Shown piece by piece: positions 17,685 through 27,168 of a stretch of 64,000 nucleotides of DNA (positions are counted from its first letter, which is position 1; each line of letters opens with the position of its first letter). A program made the translations under genes and the position numbers. The stretch lies in contig JAUIBE010000002.1 of NCBI GenBank assembly GCA_030428105.1, positions 223,255-287,254 on the forward strand, read 5' to 3'. This DNA is from Gammaproteobacteria bacterium. Lineage in GTDB: Bacteria; Pseudomonadota; Gammaproteobacteria; Xanthomonadales; SZUA-36. The notes beneath the pieces were generated by a model. That model was not told where the DNA came from and did not search any database. It saw nothing but the letters and a program-made list of their open reading frames with translations.

Positions 17685-17693
17685 TTATCCACA
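17685..17693 (+). promoter_or_regulatory. DnaA box (TTATCCACA)
   Basis: Exact match to the strongest DnaA-binding consensus. It is flanked by CACAC and GTGTG, giving a loose dyad. No dnaA, dnaN or gidA gene is in the window, so this is not assumed to be the origin. Confidence 0.5.
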
Positions 17694-17785
17694 GGGTGTG
17701 CACGACTGGCGGCGCGTCCGCCCTGAATCGGCTCGCAAGTCGCTGTAATCCCGCCGCAACGTTTTAGGCGACCCCCATTACGGTT

Positions 17786-17791
17786 TACAAT
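17786..17791 (+). promoter_or_regulatory. Probable -10 box for argS
   Basis: TACAAT, 5 of 6 to consensus, 57 bases before the argS start codon. The sequence 17 bases upstream (TTTAGG) is a weak -35. Confidence 0.35.
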
Positions 17792-17847
17792 ATGCCGCTT
17801 TTGCCGCGCCAAGCATTAAACCAGAACCAAGATCCGGGGACCGCACC

Positions 17848-19602
17848 TTGAGAGAACATATCGAAGAACTGCTGTTGCAGTCCCTGTTGCATTTGCAGCG
17901 CAGCGGCGTGCTGCCCGAAGTACCCGAACACGCGGTGCAACTGGAGCGTACGCGCTCGCCCGAACACGGTGAGTTCGCCACCAACCTGGCGCTGGCTCAC
18001 GCCAAGCAAGCGAAGAAGCCGCCGCGCGAGTTGGCGCAGGCCATCGTCGATAACCTGCCGCCCTCGCGGCACGTGGCGCGCACCGAAATTGCAGGACCCG
18101 GCTTTATCAACTTCTTCCTCAACCCGGGCGCTTTCACCGGCGTGGTGAAGGAAATTCTGCGCGCCCGCGAGGACTACGGCAGGCTCAATCCGGACCAGGC
18201 CGAATCGGTCACGGTGGAGTTTGTTTCCGCCAACCCCACCGGGCCGCTGCACGTCGGTCACGGCAGGGGTGCGGCCTTTGGGGCCACGCTGTCCAACATC
18301 CTGGCCATGGCCGGCTACACCACCCAGCGCGAATATTACGTCAATGACAACGGCCGGCAGATGGACATCCTGGCGGTGTGCGTCTGGCTACGCTACCTGG
18401 AACTGTGCGGCGAGAAAGTGGCCTTCCCGGAGAACGGCTACCGCGGCGAATACATTTACGACATCGCCCGCGTGGTGCGCAGCGAGAACGGCGACAAGTA
18501 CCGTTTCAACGGCAACGATGTGTGGCAGGGCTTGCCCGGGCCCGACAGCGAAGATAGAGAGGGGCGGATCGACGCCCTCATCGCGCGCGCCCGTGAACTG
18601 CTCGGCGAGGCGGGCTACCGCGAGTTTTTCGATACCGCGCTGAACGATATTCTCGGTGACATTCGCAACGACCTTTCCGATTTTGGCGTGGAGTTTGACC
18701 TGTGGTTCTCTGAACGCGAACTGGAGGAAAGCGGCGCGGTGCAGCACGCCATCGAGAAGCTGCGCGAAAATGGTCACCTGTATACCAAGGATGGCGCCAC
18801 CTGGTTCCGCGCCTCCGCACTGGGCGATGAGAAAGACCGCGTGGTGGTGCGTGAAAACGGTCGCACCACCTACTTCGCCTCGGATATCGCCTACTTCCTG
18901 AACAAGCTGGAGCGCGGCTTCGACCGCGCCATCTACGTGTTCGGCGCCGACCACCACGGTTACGTGGCGCGCCTGCGCGCCGCCGCCCAGGGCCTGGGGC
19001 AAGACCCCGACCGGCTGGAAATCATCCTGATGCAGTTCGCGGTGCTGTACCGTTTTGGCGAGAAGGTGCAGATGTCCACCCGCTCGGGCCAGTTCATCAC
19101 GCTGCGCGAATTGCGCGAGGAAACCGGCGACGACGCCGCGCGTTATTTCTACATCATGCGCTCGCACGACCAGCACCTGGATTTCGATCTCGACCTGGCC
19201 AAGTCGCGCAGCAACGAAAACCCGGTGTACTACATCCAGTACGCCCACGCGCGCATCTGCAGCGTGTTCCGCAACCTGCTGCAAATGGACCTCACCCACA
19301 ACGAGGCCATTGGTGAAGCCGCGCTCGACGTGCTGACTGAAGAACACGAGATCAACCTGATCCGCGAGCTCAGCCGTTTCCCCGAAACCGTCGACGCCAC
19401 TGCCCGCAAGCGGGCGCCGCACCAGATGGCGCACTACCTGCACGCGGTGGCCACGCAGTTGCACGCTTACTACAACGCGCACCAGTTCCTGGTGGAAGAC
19501 GAAAACCTGCGCAACGCCCGATTGAATCTGATCCAGGCAACCCGTATCGTGTTGCAATCCGGGCTGGGCCTGCTGGGTGTATCCGCACCCGAGGAAATGT
19601 AA
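17848..19602 (+). CDS. argS: Arginyl-tRNA synthetase
   Basis: 584 residues from a TTG start. Class I synthetase charging tRNA-Arg. The N-terminal additional domain is followed by SANPTGPLHVGHGRGAAFG (HIGH signature), DNGRQMDILAVCVW, YVFGADHHGYVARLRAA and QMSTRSGQFITL (KMSK-like, as MSTR in many ArgRS), then a helical anticodon-binding domain with YYIQYAHARICSV. Length is typical. No ATG gives the complete N-terminus, so TTG at 17848 is used. The SPOR-domain gene follows after nine bases. Confidence 0.96.
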   Translation: MREHIEELLLQSLLHLQRSGVLPEVPEHAVQLERTRSPEHGEFATNLALAHAKQAKKPPRELAQAIVDNLPPSRHVARTEIAGPGFINFFLNPGAFTGVVKEILRAREDYGRLNPDQAESVTVEFVSANPTGPLHVGHGRGAAFGATLSNILAMAGYTTQREYYVNDNGRQMDILAVCVWLRYLELCGEKVAFPENGYRGEYIYDIARVVRSENGDKYRFNGNDVWQGLPGPDSEDREGRIDALIARARELLGEAGYREFFDTALNDILGDIRNDLSDFGVEFDLWFSERELEESGAVQHAIEKLRENGHLYTKDGATWFRASALGDEKDRVVVRENGRTTYFASDIAYFLNKLERGFDRAIYVFGADHHGYVARLRAAAQGLGQDPDRLEIILMQFAVLYRFGEKVQMSTRSGQFITLRELREETGDDAARYFYIMRSHDQHLDFDLDLAKSRSNENPVYYIQYAHARICSVFRNLLQMDLTHNEAIGEAALDVLTEEHEINLIRELSRFPETVDATARKRAPHQMAHYLHAVATQLHAYYNAHQFLVEDENLRNARLNLIQATRIVLQSGLGLLGVSAPEEM

Positions 19603-19611
19603 GGAACCGAT

Positions 19612-20178
19612 TTGGCCAGGAAAAGAGGCGCAAGCCGAGGAAAATCCACCACGCCCGCCAGCCTTTGGCTGTTCACCGGCCTGTTCATCGGCCTGGGGCT
19701 CTCGTGGTTCCTGTTCAGCCGCGGATACTTCCCCTACGACAACCGCCCGGTCCAGGAAGAACCCGGCCCGATCACGCTGGATGACTCGGAAACCCTGGTC
19801 GACGACCTGGAAACCGAGCCGCAGCGCGAATCGCGTTACGACTTCTTCACCGTGCTTCCAGAGATGGAAGTGATCGTGCCCGAGGAAGAACTCAACGTCC
19901 GCAGCCAGCCGGAAGCCACCGCCGTTGAATCCCAGCAGAACGGCGCTACCCAGTACCTGCTGCAGGTGGGCTCATTCAAGAGCAGCGGCGATGCCGACGA
20001 GATGAAGGCGCGCCTGGCCCTGCTGGGCATCGTTGCCCAGGTGCAAAGCGTGACCGTAAACGATGCCACCTGGCATCGAGTGCGGGTTGGGCCGGTGGCC
20101 GGAGCGCGCGCCGCTGAAGACCTGCGCCGCCAGCTTTCCGACAGCGGTATCGACAGCCTGGTGATGCAGAGCCCTTGA
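19612..20178 (+). CDS. SPOR-domain membrane protein (FtsN-like)
   Basis: 188 residues, TTG start. A basic cytoplasmic tail (ARKRGASRGKS) precedes one membrane helix (SLWLFTGLFIGLGLSWFLF), then an acidic linker and a C-terminal SPOR domain (QYLLQVGSFKSSGDADEMKARLALLG and HRVRVGPVAGARAAEDLRRQL), which binds denuded septal glycan. The argS-SPOR order is the same as for ftsN-like genes in other gammaproteobacteria, so a role in cell division is likely, though short SPOR proteins are diverse. Confidence 0.85.
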   Translation: MARKRGASRGKSTTPASLWLFTGLFIGLGLSWFLFSRGYFPYDNRPVQEEPGPITLDDSETLVDDLETEPQRESRYDFFTVLPEMEVIVPEEELNVRSQPEATAVESQQNGATQYLLQVGSFKSSGDADEMKARLALLGIVAQVQSVTVNDATWHRVRVGPVAGARAAEDLRRQLSDSGIDSLVMQSP

Positions 20179-20199
20179 ACGGGCGACCCAGGCGCTAGT

Positions 20200-21915
20200 C
20201 TAGGCGCCAGCCTTGATGCGGTTACCGGGGGCGTAGAGATCGGTTAAAGGGGCGCTTCCCTGGCGGCTTCGTTTCGAAGCTGAACCCACCCAGGCATTCC
20301 ACGATTCAAGCAGTGCTTTTCCGCTCCACGCATCGCCTGGGCTGCGGCTAAAGCCGGCCGCATCGAGTTCTCGCACCGTCCGCGCCAACTTTTCGTCACC
20401 GCAGAATCGCGCGAAATCAATCAGGCTGTCGCGCACATCGTTGGGCACCGGTGCGAATCGGCGCAGCCATTGCCTGAACGCCTGGCGGGCGGCTGCAGCA
20501 TCACCTGATTTGCACGCCTTGCTGAAGGCGCTAACGATTTCTGTTTCGCCGCTTTCGGGCTGCACCGCTTGCGGGCGCCCCCTGGGGCCGTTGCGGGACA
20601 AGGCCCAGGCCAGGGTCGCCAGCCACAGGGCTGCAAACAGCGCGGTCAACCAGCGCCAATAGCCGCCAATCACCACCTGCGCCCCCCCCGGCGCCTGCCC
20701 TGGCAGGTCCGCAGAGACTGGCGCCTGCGGTGCAGTCGCTTCTGCAACCAGCGACGGCAGTACCTCGACCGTCCTGGCTGGCAGGATGCTGATGCGCTCC
20801 TGGTTGGCGACGGTGTCCCACCAGGCCACTGTCAACTCGGGCAACACCAGCTCGCCTTCGGCCTCGGGCACCACCGCGTAACGGAATTCCTTGTGGCCCA
20901 GCACCCACTCGCCGTCATCCCGGCTGATGCCCTGGGGCTGGTCGGGGTAAATACGCGCATTGGCCACTTCGGCCCATTGCGGCTCAGCGATCATGTTCTC
21001 TTCCAGCCCCACCGCGTCGATGGTGATGGTGCGCGTGACCGGCTCGCCCACCCGCACCGCGCCATCGGTGGAAAGCGACTCACCCAGGCGATAGCTCCTG
21101 GCCGGCTGCCAGTCGGCGCCGCTGAACTCAGGAGGCCGCGGCAGGATATCGAGCGTCATCGGCTCGCTCTCCACTCGAACCCTCCGGCCACGACTGGACG
21201 GAGACCAAAGCCGGGTTGAGCTGCGATCCACCAACCGCCCACTGAGCACCAGCGGTGGAATCACCATTTCACCGGAGCGCTCCGGGAATACCGCGTAGCG
21301 CCGCTCCAGCACGCGGTAGCGTTGGCCGCCGCGATCGGCCTGGAATGGCACCTCGTCCAACAGCCGGACCGCGGCGTTTTCAGGCTCGGGCTGGCTGATG
21401 GCCGCCTCGGTGAGCGACTGCTGGTAGAACAGACGCACCACCAGGCCCACCTGCGCATGCACGTAGTACGGCCCACTGTCGGGGTTCAGCGCCACCTCGA
21501 TAAACACCGGCTCGGCCTCACCAGGCGCCGGCTCGGGGGCCGCATCCACCGTGACACGAATGGGGTTGGTTTGCTGGTCGCCCACTTTGAGCGATGGAAT
21601 CAGCAATTCGCCGGAACGCAGTGGCTCGAGCGTCACCATTTTGCGCATCACCGCCGACTGCTGGCCGTTGACGATCGACATCTGGGTTTCCGAGCGCTGG
21701 TCCAGCACCATGAAGTCACCTTCCAGTGCGCTGAAATCGGCTTCCAGCGACTGGCGGGTGTCGTTGGTCTGCAGCACCAGGGTGAGGGTTTCACCCTCCA
21801 CCAGGCGATCACGGTCGACGCGCGCGGCGACCTGCGCCAGCGCGCTGCCGGCCATGAGCAGGCCCAGCATGAGAACGGTGAACTTGGGCCACGCGGCCCG
21901 AACGATGGTTACCAT
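20200..21915 (-). CDS. batD: BatD-like protein (aerotolerance operon)
   Basis: 571 residues. Signal peptide (VLMLGLLMAGSALAQ) followed by beta-rich repeats beginning VAARVDRDRLVEGETLTLVLQTND, with LLIPSLKVGDQQTNPIRVTV and VIPPLVLSGRLVDRS as in BatD, and one membrane helix near residue 440 (WLTALFAALWLATLAWALS) ahead of a cytoplasmic tail. The start overlaps the end of batB. The role in Bat operons is not settled; stress tolerance and surface-protein assembly have been proposed for the family. Confidence 0.88.
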   Translation of the reverse strand: MVTIVRAAWPKFTVLMLGLLMAGSALAQVAARVDRDRLVEGETLTLVLQTNDTRQSLEADFSALEGDFMVLDQRSETQMSIVNGQQSAVMRKMVTLEPLRSGELLIPSLKVGDQQTNPIRVTVDAAPEPAPGEAEPVFIEVALNPDSGPYYVHAQVGLVVRLFYQQSLTEAAISQPEPENAAVRLLDEVPFQADRGGQRYRVLERRYAVFPERSGEMVIPPLVLSGRLVDRSSTRLWSPSSRGRRVRVESEPMTLDILPRPPEFSGADWQPARSYRLGESLSTDGAVRVGEPVTRTITIDAVGLEENMIAEPQWAEVANARIYPDQPQGISRDDGEWVLGHKEFRYAVVPEAEGELVLPELTVAWWDTVANQERISILPARTVEVLPSLVAEATAPQAPVSADLPGQAPGGAQVVIGGYWRWLTALFAALWLATLAWALSRNGPRGRPQAVQPESGETEIVSAFSKACKSGDAAAARQAFRQWLRRFAPVPNDVRDSLIDFARFCGDEKLARTVRELDAAGFSRSPGDAWSGKALLESWNAWVGSASKRSRQGSAPLTDLYAPGNRIKAGA

Positions 21916-23624
21916 GATTCTTGCTCCGCTTCGGGTTCGCCGCGCTTGATGTATTCATTGCGGAATTTGCGTCGCAGCAGTCCGCCAGGATCATCCGGAA
22001 TGCGGCGCAGCCACTGCTCCATGGCCTGGGCGTCTTCTTCGCTCCAGGCTTCCTGGATTTCGCGCTGCAGGCGTTCGGCCTCGTCCTCGCTTTCGCCCTC
22101 CTCGGGTTCCGCCTCCGACTGCTCCTCACCTTCCTGGTTCTGCTGTTGTTCTTCGCCTTCCTGCTGCTCGCCCTGCTGGTTTTCGTCTTGCGACTGGTCC
22201 TGCGAATCCTGCTGTTCGCCCTCGCCCTGCTGCTGTTGTTGCTGCTGGGCTTCCTGTTCCTGCTTCATCTGCTCGACCACGTTCTTGTTGTAAATCGCGT
22301 CGGTCATTTCCGGGTCGATAGCCAGCGCCTGGTCGTAGGCGGCAATGGCCTGCTCGAGCTGGCCCTGCGCGGCCAGTGCGTTGCCGCGGTTGTAGTGGGC
22401 ATCGGCGGTATCAATGCTGTTCCAGTTCTGGCTGGCGTTCTGGTACTCGCCGGACCGGTACCAGCCCTCGGCGGCGATCTGCGGGTCCTGCGCCAACGCT
22501 GCGGCGCGCCCGGGTTGTTCCTGCTGCAGCGCCTGCCAGGCTTGCTGGTCCTTGCGTTGCCACAGGTCATCCCACCACGCGGCCTGCGCCGTTTGCGGCG
22601 CCATTGCGGGCAGCACGAACAGCGGGACCATGAAAAGCAGTCCGCGGCGGAAGGCGATCAGCAATAACGGCAACAGCAGCAAGACCAACCAGGGACCTGC
22701 GTCCTGCCAGCGCTCTTCCAGGGCCTCTTCGCGGCGCTGGAATTCCCGCCCTTCCGAGCTTGCCCAGGCGTCGGCCTGGTGGCCGGCGCTGAGCACGCTG
22801 TACTGCCCGCCGCCCGCGGTTGCCACTTCGCGCAGGCTGGTGGCGTCGAGTCGCACGATGACCACGTTGCCGCGTCCATCCTTGATAAAGCCGCTGCCGC
22901 TGGGAATGGGCGCCCCCTCGGGAGTGCCCACTGCCAGCACCGAGGTGAGAATGCCGCGGTCGCGCAACGCCCTCGCGGTGGCCGCGGCGCGGTCACCCGC
23001 CGAGTCGGTGATCAGCAGGATTTCTCCAGCCGCCACGCCGGCGCGTTCCATCAGCGTGGCCGCCAACTCCAGTCCGCGGTCGGGCCGGCTTCCGGCCGCT
23101 GGAATAATGTCAGGTTGCAACGCAGGCAGCAGGTTGGCGATGGTGTTCATGTCGTTGGTCAGCGGTGAAACCACGAAGGCGTCGCCTGCGAACGCCACCA
23201 GGCCGGTCTGGCCCTCGGTGGTGGAAGCCAGCAGGTCGGCAAGCTGGTAACGCACTTGGGTCAGGCGATTGGGCTTGAGGTCTTCGGCCAGCATCGAGCT
23301 GGAGAGATCCAGCACGATTACCCGCGAGTCACGCGCGGTAAACGAGGCGTCCGGCAGCTTCACCCAGCTGGGCCCGGCCAGGGCGAGAACACAGATCAGC
23401 AGGGCGAGGCCCGCCAACCAGGCGCCCACGCCGCCGCGCCCCCCGCGGTCCTGGCCGACGCTGAGCCATTGGAACAAGTGCGGGTCGCACACCCGGGCCC
23501 AGTCTCCGGACGGCCTGCGCAGTCGGCGCCAGCCCCAGGGGATCAAGGCCGCCAGCGGCAGCGCCGCCAGCCACCAGGGGCGCAAGAAATGGAACAAGGC
23601 GAGGTCAGCCATGGCTTCGTTCAT
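21909..23624 (-). CDS. batB: BatB-BatC fusion: VWA domain plus TPR and Glu/Gln-rich tail
   Basis: 571 residues. N-terminal membrane helices, then a von Willebrand A domain with MIDAS motif VLDLSSSMLAEDLKPNRL and ILLITDSAGDRAAA, two more helices around 310-345, TPR-like repeats (NSIDTADAHYNRGNALAAQGQLEQAIAAYDQALAI) and a low-complexity tail of runs of Gln and Glu. BatB and BatC are separate genes in some species, so this looks like the common fused form. The start shares ATGA with the batA stop. Confidence 0.88.
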   Translation of the reverse strand: MNEAMADLALFHFLRPWWLAALPLAALIPWGWRRLRRPSGDWARVCDPHLFQWLSVGQDRGGRGGVGAWLAGLALLICVLALAGPSWVKLPDASFTARDSRVIVLDLSSSMLAEDLKPNRLTQVRYQLADLLASTTEGQTGLVAFAGDAFVVSPLTNDMNTIANLLPALQPDIIPAAGSRPDRGLELAATLMERAGVAAGEILLITDSAGDRAAATARALRDRGILTSVLAVGTPEGAPIPSGSGFIKDGRGNVVIVRLDATSLREVATAGGGQYSVLSAGHQADAWASSEGREFQRREEALEERWQDAGPWLVLLLLPLLLIAFRRGLLFMVPLFVLPAMAPQTAQAAWWDDLWQRKDQQAWQALQQEQPGRAAALAQDPQIAAEGWYRSGEYQNASQNWNSIDTADAHYNRGNALAAQGQLEQAIAAYDQALAIDPEMTDAIYNKNVVEQMKQEQEAQQQQQQQGEGEQQDSQDQSQDENQQGEQQEGEEQQQNQEGEEQSEAEPEEGESEDEAERLQREIQEAWSEEDAQAMEQWLRRIPDDPGGLLRRKFRNEYIKRGEPEAEQESW

Positions 23625-24673
23625 GGTCGCGCCCCCTGCGCCCGCGCGCTCACGTCGCGGGGCTTGCTGCCGGCAAACGCGGGTAGCAGGTTAAACAGGG
23701 CGGCCAGCAACCCCAGCAAAAATGCTGCGGCCACTGGCCAGAAAAACAGTTCATCCACCGGCCGCACCGATTCCTGGTCACTCTCGACCGGCTCCAGTTC
23801 GTCCAGGCGGGCGTAGATTTCTGTGAGCGCCTCGGTATCACGCGCGCGGAAATAGGCGCCGCCGGTGCGTTCGGCAATGGCGCGCAGGGTATCCTCGTCG
23901 AGGTCCGCCGAGGGGTTCACCGTGCGCTGCCCGAAAAAGTCGCGCACCAGCATTTCATCCGCGCCCACACCCACGGTGTAGATGGTCAGGTCTTCGCGGG
24001 CGGCAAATTCAGTCGCCTGCAGCGGCTCCACCTGTCCGGCTGTGTTGGCGCCGTCGGTCAACAGGATCAGTACCCGCTCGTTGGCGGCGTCGTCGCGCAG
24101 GCGTTTCACCGCCAGGCCAATGGCATCGCCAATCGCCGTTTCGCGGCCGGCCAGCCCGATCTCGGCCTCGTCCAGCAAAATCGCGGTGGTCTGGGTATCA
24201 AAGGTCAGCGGCGTTTGGAGGTAGGCGCGGCTGCCAAAAAGGATCAGGCCCACGCGGTCACCGCGGCGGCCTTCGATAAAATCACCCGCCACCTCTTTCA
24301 CCACTTCGAGCCGGTTGACTTGCTGGCTGCCCAGGTTCATGTCCTGGGTATCCATGCTGCCGGAGATATCCACCGCCAGCAGCAGGTCACGCCCGGTGAT
24401 CGGCAATGATTGCTCTTCGCCCACCCACTGTGGCCGCGCCGCGGCCACCACCACCAGCGCCCAGATCAGCCAGGCCAGGGCGTGTAGCCAGGGCATCCGC
24501 ACCGCTTCGCCACGCCCGCCTGAAACCTGCGCGTACCAGGGCACCCGCAACGCGCGCATGCCGCTGCCCTCGACCCGCGGCAGCAGGAAGCGCACCAGCA
24601 GCGGCAACGGCAGGAGCGCCAGCAGCCAGATCCAGGCGAACAGGAAACCGCTTTCCGGCATGGCCTCAACCAT
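23621..24673 (-). CDS. batA: BatA-like VWA-domain membrane protein
   Basis: About 350 residues from the ATG at 24673, which overlaps the DUF4381 stop by eight bases; an ATG at 24661 is also possible. Two N-terminal helices are followed by a VWA domain with the MIDAS pattern LLAVDISGSMDTQDM and LILLTDGANTAGQ, and a C-terminal helix pair (FFWPVAAAFLLGLLAALFNL). BatA proteins are inner-membrane metal-dependent interaction proteins thought to work with the MoxR ATPase. Confidence 0.9.
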   Translation of the reverse strand: MVEAMPESGFLFAWIWLLALLPLPLLVRFLLPRVEGSGMRALRVPWYAQVSGGRGEAVRMPWLHALAWLIWALVVVAAARPQWVGEEQSLPITGRDLLLAVDISGSMDTQDMNLGSQQVNRLEVVKEVAGDFIEGRRGDRVGLILFGSRAYLQTPLTFDTQTTAILLDEAEIGLAGRETAIGDAIGLAVKRLRDDAANERVLILLTDGANTAGQVEPLQATEFAAREDLTIYTVGVGADEMLVRDFFGQRTVNPSADLDEDTLRAIAERTGGAYFRARDTEALTEIYARLDELEPVESDQESVRPVDELFFWPVAAAFLLGLLAALFNLLPAFAGSKPRDVSARAQGARP

Positions 24674-25145
24674 GGCGCGCCACCCAGCGCCTGGCCTGCG
24701 CCTGCAAGTGCGCGGCATCGAATTCAGGGTCAGGACGGTAGGGCCCGCTTTCCAGCACTTCCAGGCCGGTGGCGCCGGGCAAGTGGGCCTTGAGGAAGCC
24801 CACCCATTCCGCGCCCTGCAACCGCGCGCAGTCGGAATCGGGAAAGGCCCTGAGGGCGATCACGCGGAACACGCTGTTGAGCGCGCCCAGGTAGGCGGCG
24901 GGTTGTGTTGCCGGGTCGAACTGCGCAGGCAGCGCGTCCACTTCGCGCAACAGGCGCTTGCGGCGCAGGTGGGCTCGCAGTTTGCGCACCAGGCGCAGCA
25001 CTGACCACGCCAGGACCAGCAAAACGATGCCAGCCAGGATCCACCAGCCGGGAGCAGGTGGCCACCATGCCGGCTCCGCCACCGGGTGAATATCGTGCAG
25101 GCGTTCAAGAATCGCCTGCGACTGGGGATTTTCCGCTGCCTGCAT
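24666..25145 (-). CDS. DUF4381 single-pass membrane protein
   Basis: 159 residues from the ATG at 25145, chosen because longer forms overlap the DUF58 gene. The sequence LERLHDIHPVAEPAWWPPAPGWW followed by a membrane helix (ILAGIVLLVLAWSVL) and a basic cytoplasmic tail is typical of DUF4381 proteins found between the DUF58 and VWA genes of MoxR operons. Function is unknown. Confidence 0.85.
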   Translation of the reverse strand: MQAAENPQSQAILERLHDIHPVAEPAWWPPAPGWWILAGIVLLVLAWSVLRLVRKLRAHLRRKRLLREVDALPAQFDPATQPAAYLGALNSVFRVIALRAFPDSDCARLQGAEWVGFLKAHLPGATGLEVLESGPYRPDPEFDAAHLQAQARRWVARHG

Positions 25146-25153
25146 CACGCTTG

Positions 25154-26098
25154 TCAGGCCCGGTTGGCGTTGCCCAGCAGGATGCGCAGCTCGCGGCCCA
25201 GCACTTCCACCGGGTCCTCGTCGGTGCGCAGCACCATCCAGCCGCACTGGTGTTTCTGGAACAGCCGCCGCGGCGCATGGGTGTGCTCCAGGCCCATGAC
25301 TTCGAACTTCTGGCGGCTGGCGTTCCTTCCGGTATCCAGCACCGAGCTGTCTTTGCCGTCACTGATCGGGTAGCGGCCAGTGGGCAGGTGCTCCTCGGCC
25401 GCGTCCAGCACCTGGCAGCCAATGATGTCGTTGTGCTGGCGCAGGCGAGACAGGTGGCGGTTGCAGTCGTCGTCCAGGCCAAAAAAGTCGCTGAGAACAA
25501 TAATCAGGCTGCCGGGGCGGGCGGTATGGCGAACCCGTTCGAGCACGTGCGACAGCGGTTCACCGGCAGCATTAGCTTGTCCGCCGCCCTTGCCCAGCAC
25601 ACGCTCCGGGTTGAGCCAGTCGACCAGCCCCTGGATCATGCGCATCGCACCCCTGCGACCGCCGGCCGGACGCAGCTCCATGTGGCTGCCGGGGGCGAAC
25701 AGGAAACCGCCGACGCGGTCACCGCGCCGCACCGAGGCCCAGGCGATGGCGGCGCCAAGCTGGCCGGCGGCAACAGACTTGAGCCGCTGGCGAGTGCCGA
25801 AAAACAGGCTGGGGCTGGCGTCGACCACCACCAGCACCGGGCGCTCGCGTTCTTCCTGGAACACCTTGGTGTGGGCCCGGCCGGTGCGCGCGGTAACGCG
25901 CCAGTCCATGTTGCGGATGTCGTCGCCGGGCTGGTAGTTGCGTGATTCGAGGAAGTCGACGCCACGGCCGCGGAAGCGCGAACGGTAGGCGCCGGCCAGC
26001 GCCGATGCCGCCGGTTGGCGCATCGGCAGGCGCAGCGCATGGCAACGCGGCCGAAGCGCGATCAGCTCGCTGGCGGTCAGGTGAATGCCGTCACCCAT
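25154..26098 (-). CDS. DUF58 domain protein of the MoxR operon
   Basis: About 314 residues. The hallmark YQPGDDIRNMDWRVTARTG block and a degenerate VWA strand VLVVVDASPSLFFGTR identify DUF58. A GGAGG (26109-26113) lies 7 bases before a GTG (26101) and 10 before the ATG at 26098, so either could be the start; the ATG at 26125 lacks such a site. DUF58 proteins are thought to be MoxR partners in metal insertion or complex assembly. Confidence 0.88.
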   Translation of the reverse strand: MGDGIHLTASELIALRPRCHALRLPMRQPAASALAGAYRSRFRGRGVDFLESRNYQPGDDIRNMDWRVTARTGRAHTKVFQEERERPVLVVVDASPSLFFGTRQRLKSVAAGQLGAAIAWASVRRGDRVGGFLFAPGSHMELRPAGGRRGAMRMIQGLVDWLNPERVLGKGGGQANAAGEPLSHVLERVRHTARPGSLIIVLSDFFGLDDDCNRHLSRLRQHNDIIGCQVLDAAEEHLPTGRYPISDGKDSSVLDTGRNASRQKFEVMGLEHTHAPRRLFQKHQCGWMVLRTDEDPVEVLGRELRILLGNANRA

Positions 26099-26130
26099 CA
26101 CGGTCGAACCTCCGTCACGGCGCATCCCGC

Positions 26131-27168
26131 TCAGGGAACGGGAACCAGGTCCAGCAGGCGGTTCACCAGGTCATCCACGGTTACGCCATCGGCTTCGGCC
26201 TCGTAGGACAAGAGCACGCGGTGGCGCAACACGTCGTGGATCATGGCGTGAATATCATCGGGGGAAACAAAATCGCGGCCATCGAGCCAGGCGCGGGCGC
26301 GGGCGCAACGATCGAGGCCAATGGTGGCGCGCGGGCTGGCGCCAAAACTCACCATGCGCGCCAATTCAGGATCCCAGCTTCCGGGGTCGCGGGTAGCCAG
26401 CACCAGTTGCACGATGTACTGCTCGAGCGCGGGCGCCATGTGCATATCGAGCACGGCTTCCTGGGCGGCGAACACCTGTTCCTGGGTCACAAGCACCGGT
26501 GCGTCGCCCCGGTGGCTGAGTTCTTCACGGGCCTGTCCCCGCGCCAGGTTGAGAATGGCCTGCTCGGATTCGGCATTGGGGTAGCTGATGGCCACGTGCA
26601 TCAGGAAGCGGTCGAGCTGCGCCTCGGGCAGCGGATAGGTGCCTTCCTGCTCAATCGGGTTCTGCGTGGCCATCACCAGGAACAGCTGCGGCAGGCGATA
26701 AGTAATGCGCCCTACCGTCACCTGGTGTTCGCCCATCGCTTCCAGCAAAGCCGACTGCACCTTGGCCGGTGCGCGGTTGACCTCGTCGGCGAGGATCAGG
26801 TTGTGGAAAATCGGTCCCTGCTGGAACTCGAAAGTGCCTTCCTGCGGGCGGTAGATCTCGGTACCGGTCAGGTCGGCCGGCAACAGGTCGGGGGTGAACT
26901 GGATACGGTGGAAATCGCCCTCGATGCGGTCGGCAATCACCTTGATGGCGGTGGTCTTGGCCAGGCCCGGCGCGCCTTCCACCAGCAGGTGACCGTTGCT
27001 TAGAAGCGCGATCAGCAGGCGCTCCATCAGGGTCTGCTGGCCGATGATCAGCGTGTTGGCGGCGTCACTCAGCGCCCGGAAAGCCTTGTGGGCGTCTGAT
27101 TCAACAATTGAACTGGCAACAGTGCCAGGTGCGGCCTCAGCCGCTGCTTGAAGGTTCTCGTCGTTCAT
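26131..27168 (-). CDS. MoxR-family AAA+ ATPase
   Basis: 345 residues from ATG 27168; the reading frame extends upstream but without conservation. AAA+ motifs: Walker A LVEGAPGLAKTTAIK, Walker B NLILADEVNRAPAKVQ, sensor LVMATQNPIEQEGTYPLPEAQLDRF, and the sensor-2 region SFGASPRATIGLDRCARA. MoxR proteins act as chaperones with VWA partners, here batA, batB and DUF58 in the same operon. It is the first gene of the six-gene minus-strand operon; its promoter should lie in 27169-27330. Confidence 0.92.
   Translation of the reverse strand: MNDENLQAAAEAAPGTVASSIVESDAHKAFRALSDAANTLIIGQQTLMERLLIALLSNGHLLVEGAPGLAKTTAIKVIADRIEGDFHRIQFTPDLLPADLTGTEIYRPQEGTFEFQQGPIFHNLILADEVNRAPAKVQSALLEAMGEHQVTVGRITYRLPQLFLVMATQNPIEQEGTYPLPEAQLDRFLMHVAISYPNAESEQAILNLARGQAREELSHRGDAPVLVTQEQVFAAQEAVLDMHMAPALEQYIVQLVLATRDPGSWDPELARMVSFGASPRATIGLDRCARARAWLDGRDFVSPDDIHAMIHDVLRHRVLLSYEAEADGVTVDDLVNRLLDLVPVP

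Larger units (their letters stand above)
17378..17847. other. Intergenic region between dctM and argS, no gene seen
   Basis: 470 bases with only short, non-conserved reading frames. It holds two consensus DnaA boxes, an A/T-rich run around 17580-17602 (TTTTTGTTATTTAATAAAAT) and a probable argS promoter. It presumably also contains the divergent dctM promoter. Confidence 0.6.

Noticed and set aside
17482..17748. 88-codon frame upstream of argS as a DctQ subunit
   Set aside because: Not a membrane protein and on the opposite strand to dctM.
17378..17847. Chromosome replication origin
   Set aside because: Only two DnaA boxes and no dnaA, dnaN, gidA or rpmH nearby; kept as a possible DnaA-related site instead.
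22113..22268. Glu/Gln codon runs as a non-coding tandem repeat
   Set aside because: They lie in frame in the C-terminal tail of the batB/C fusion and are a normal low-complexity feature of that protein.
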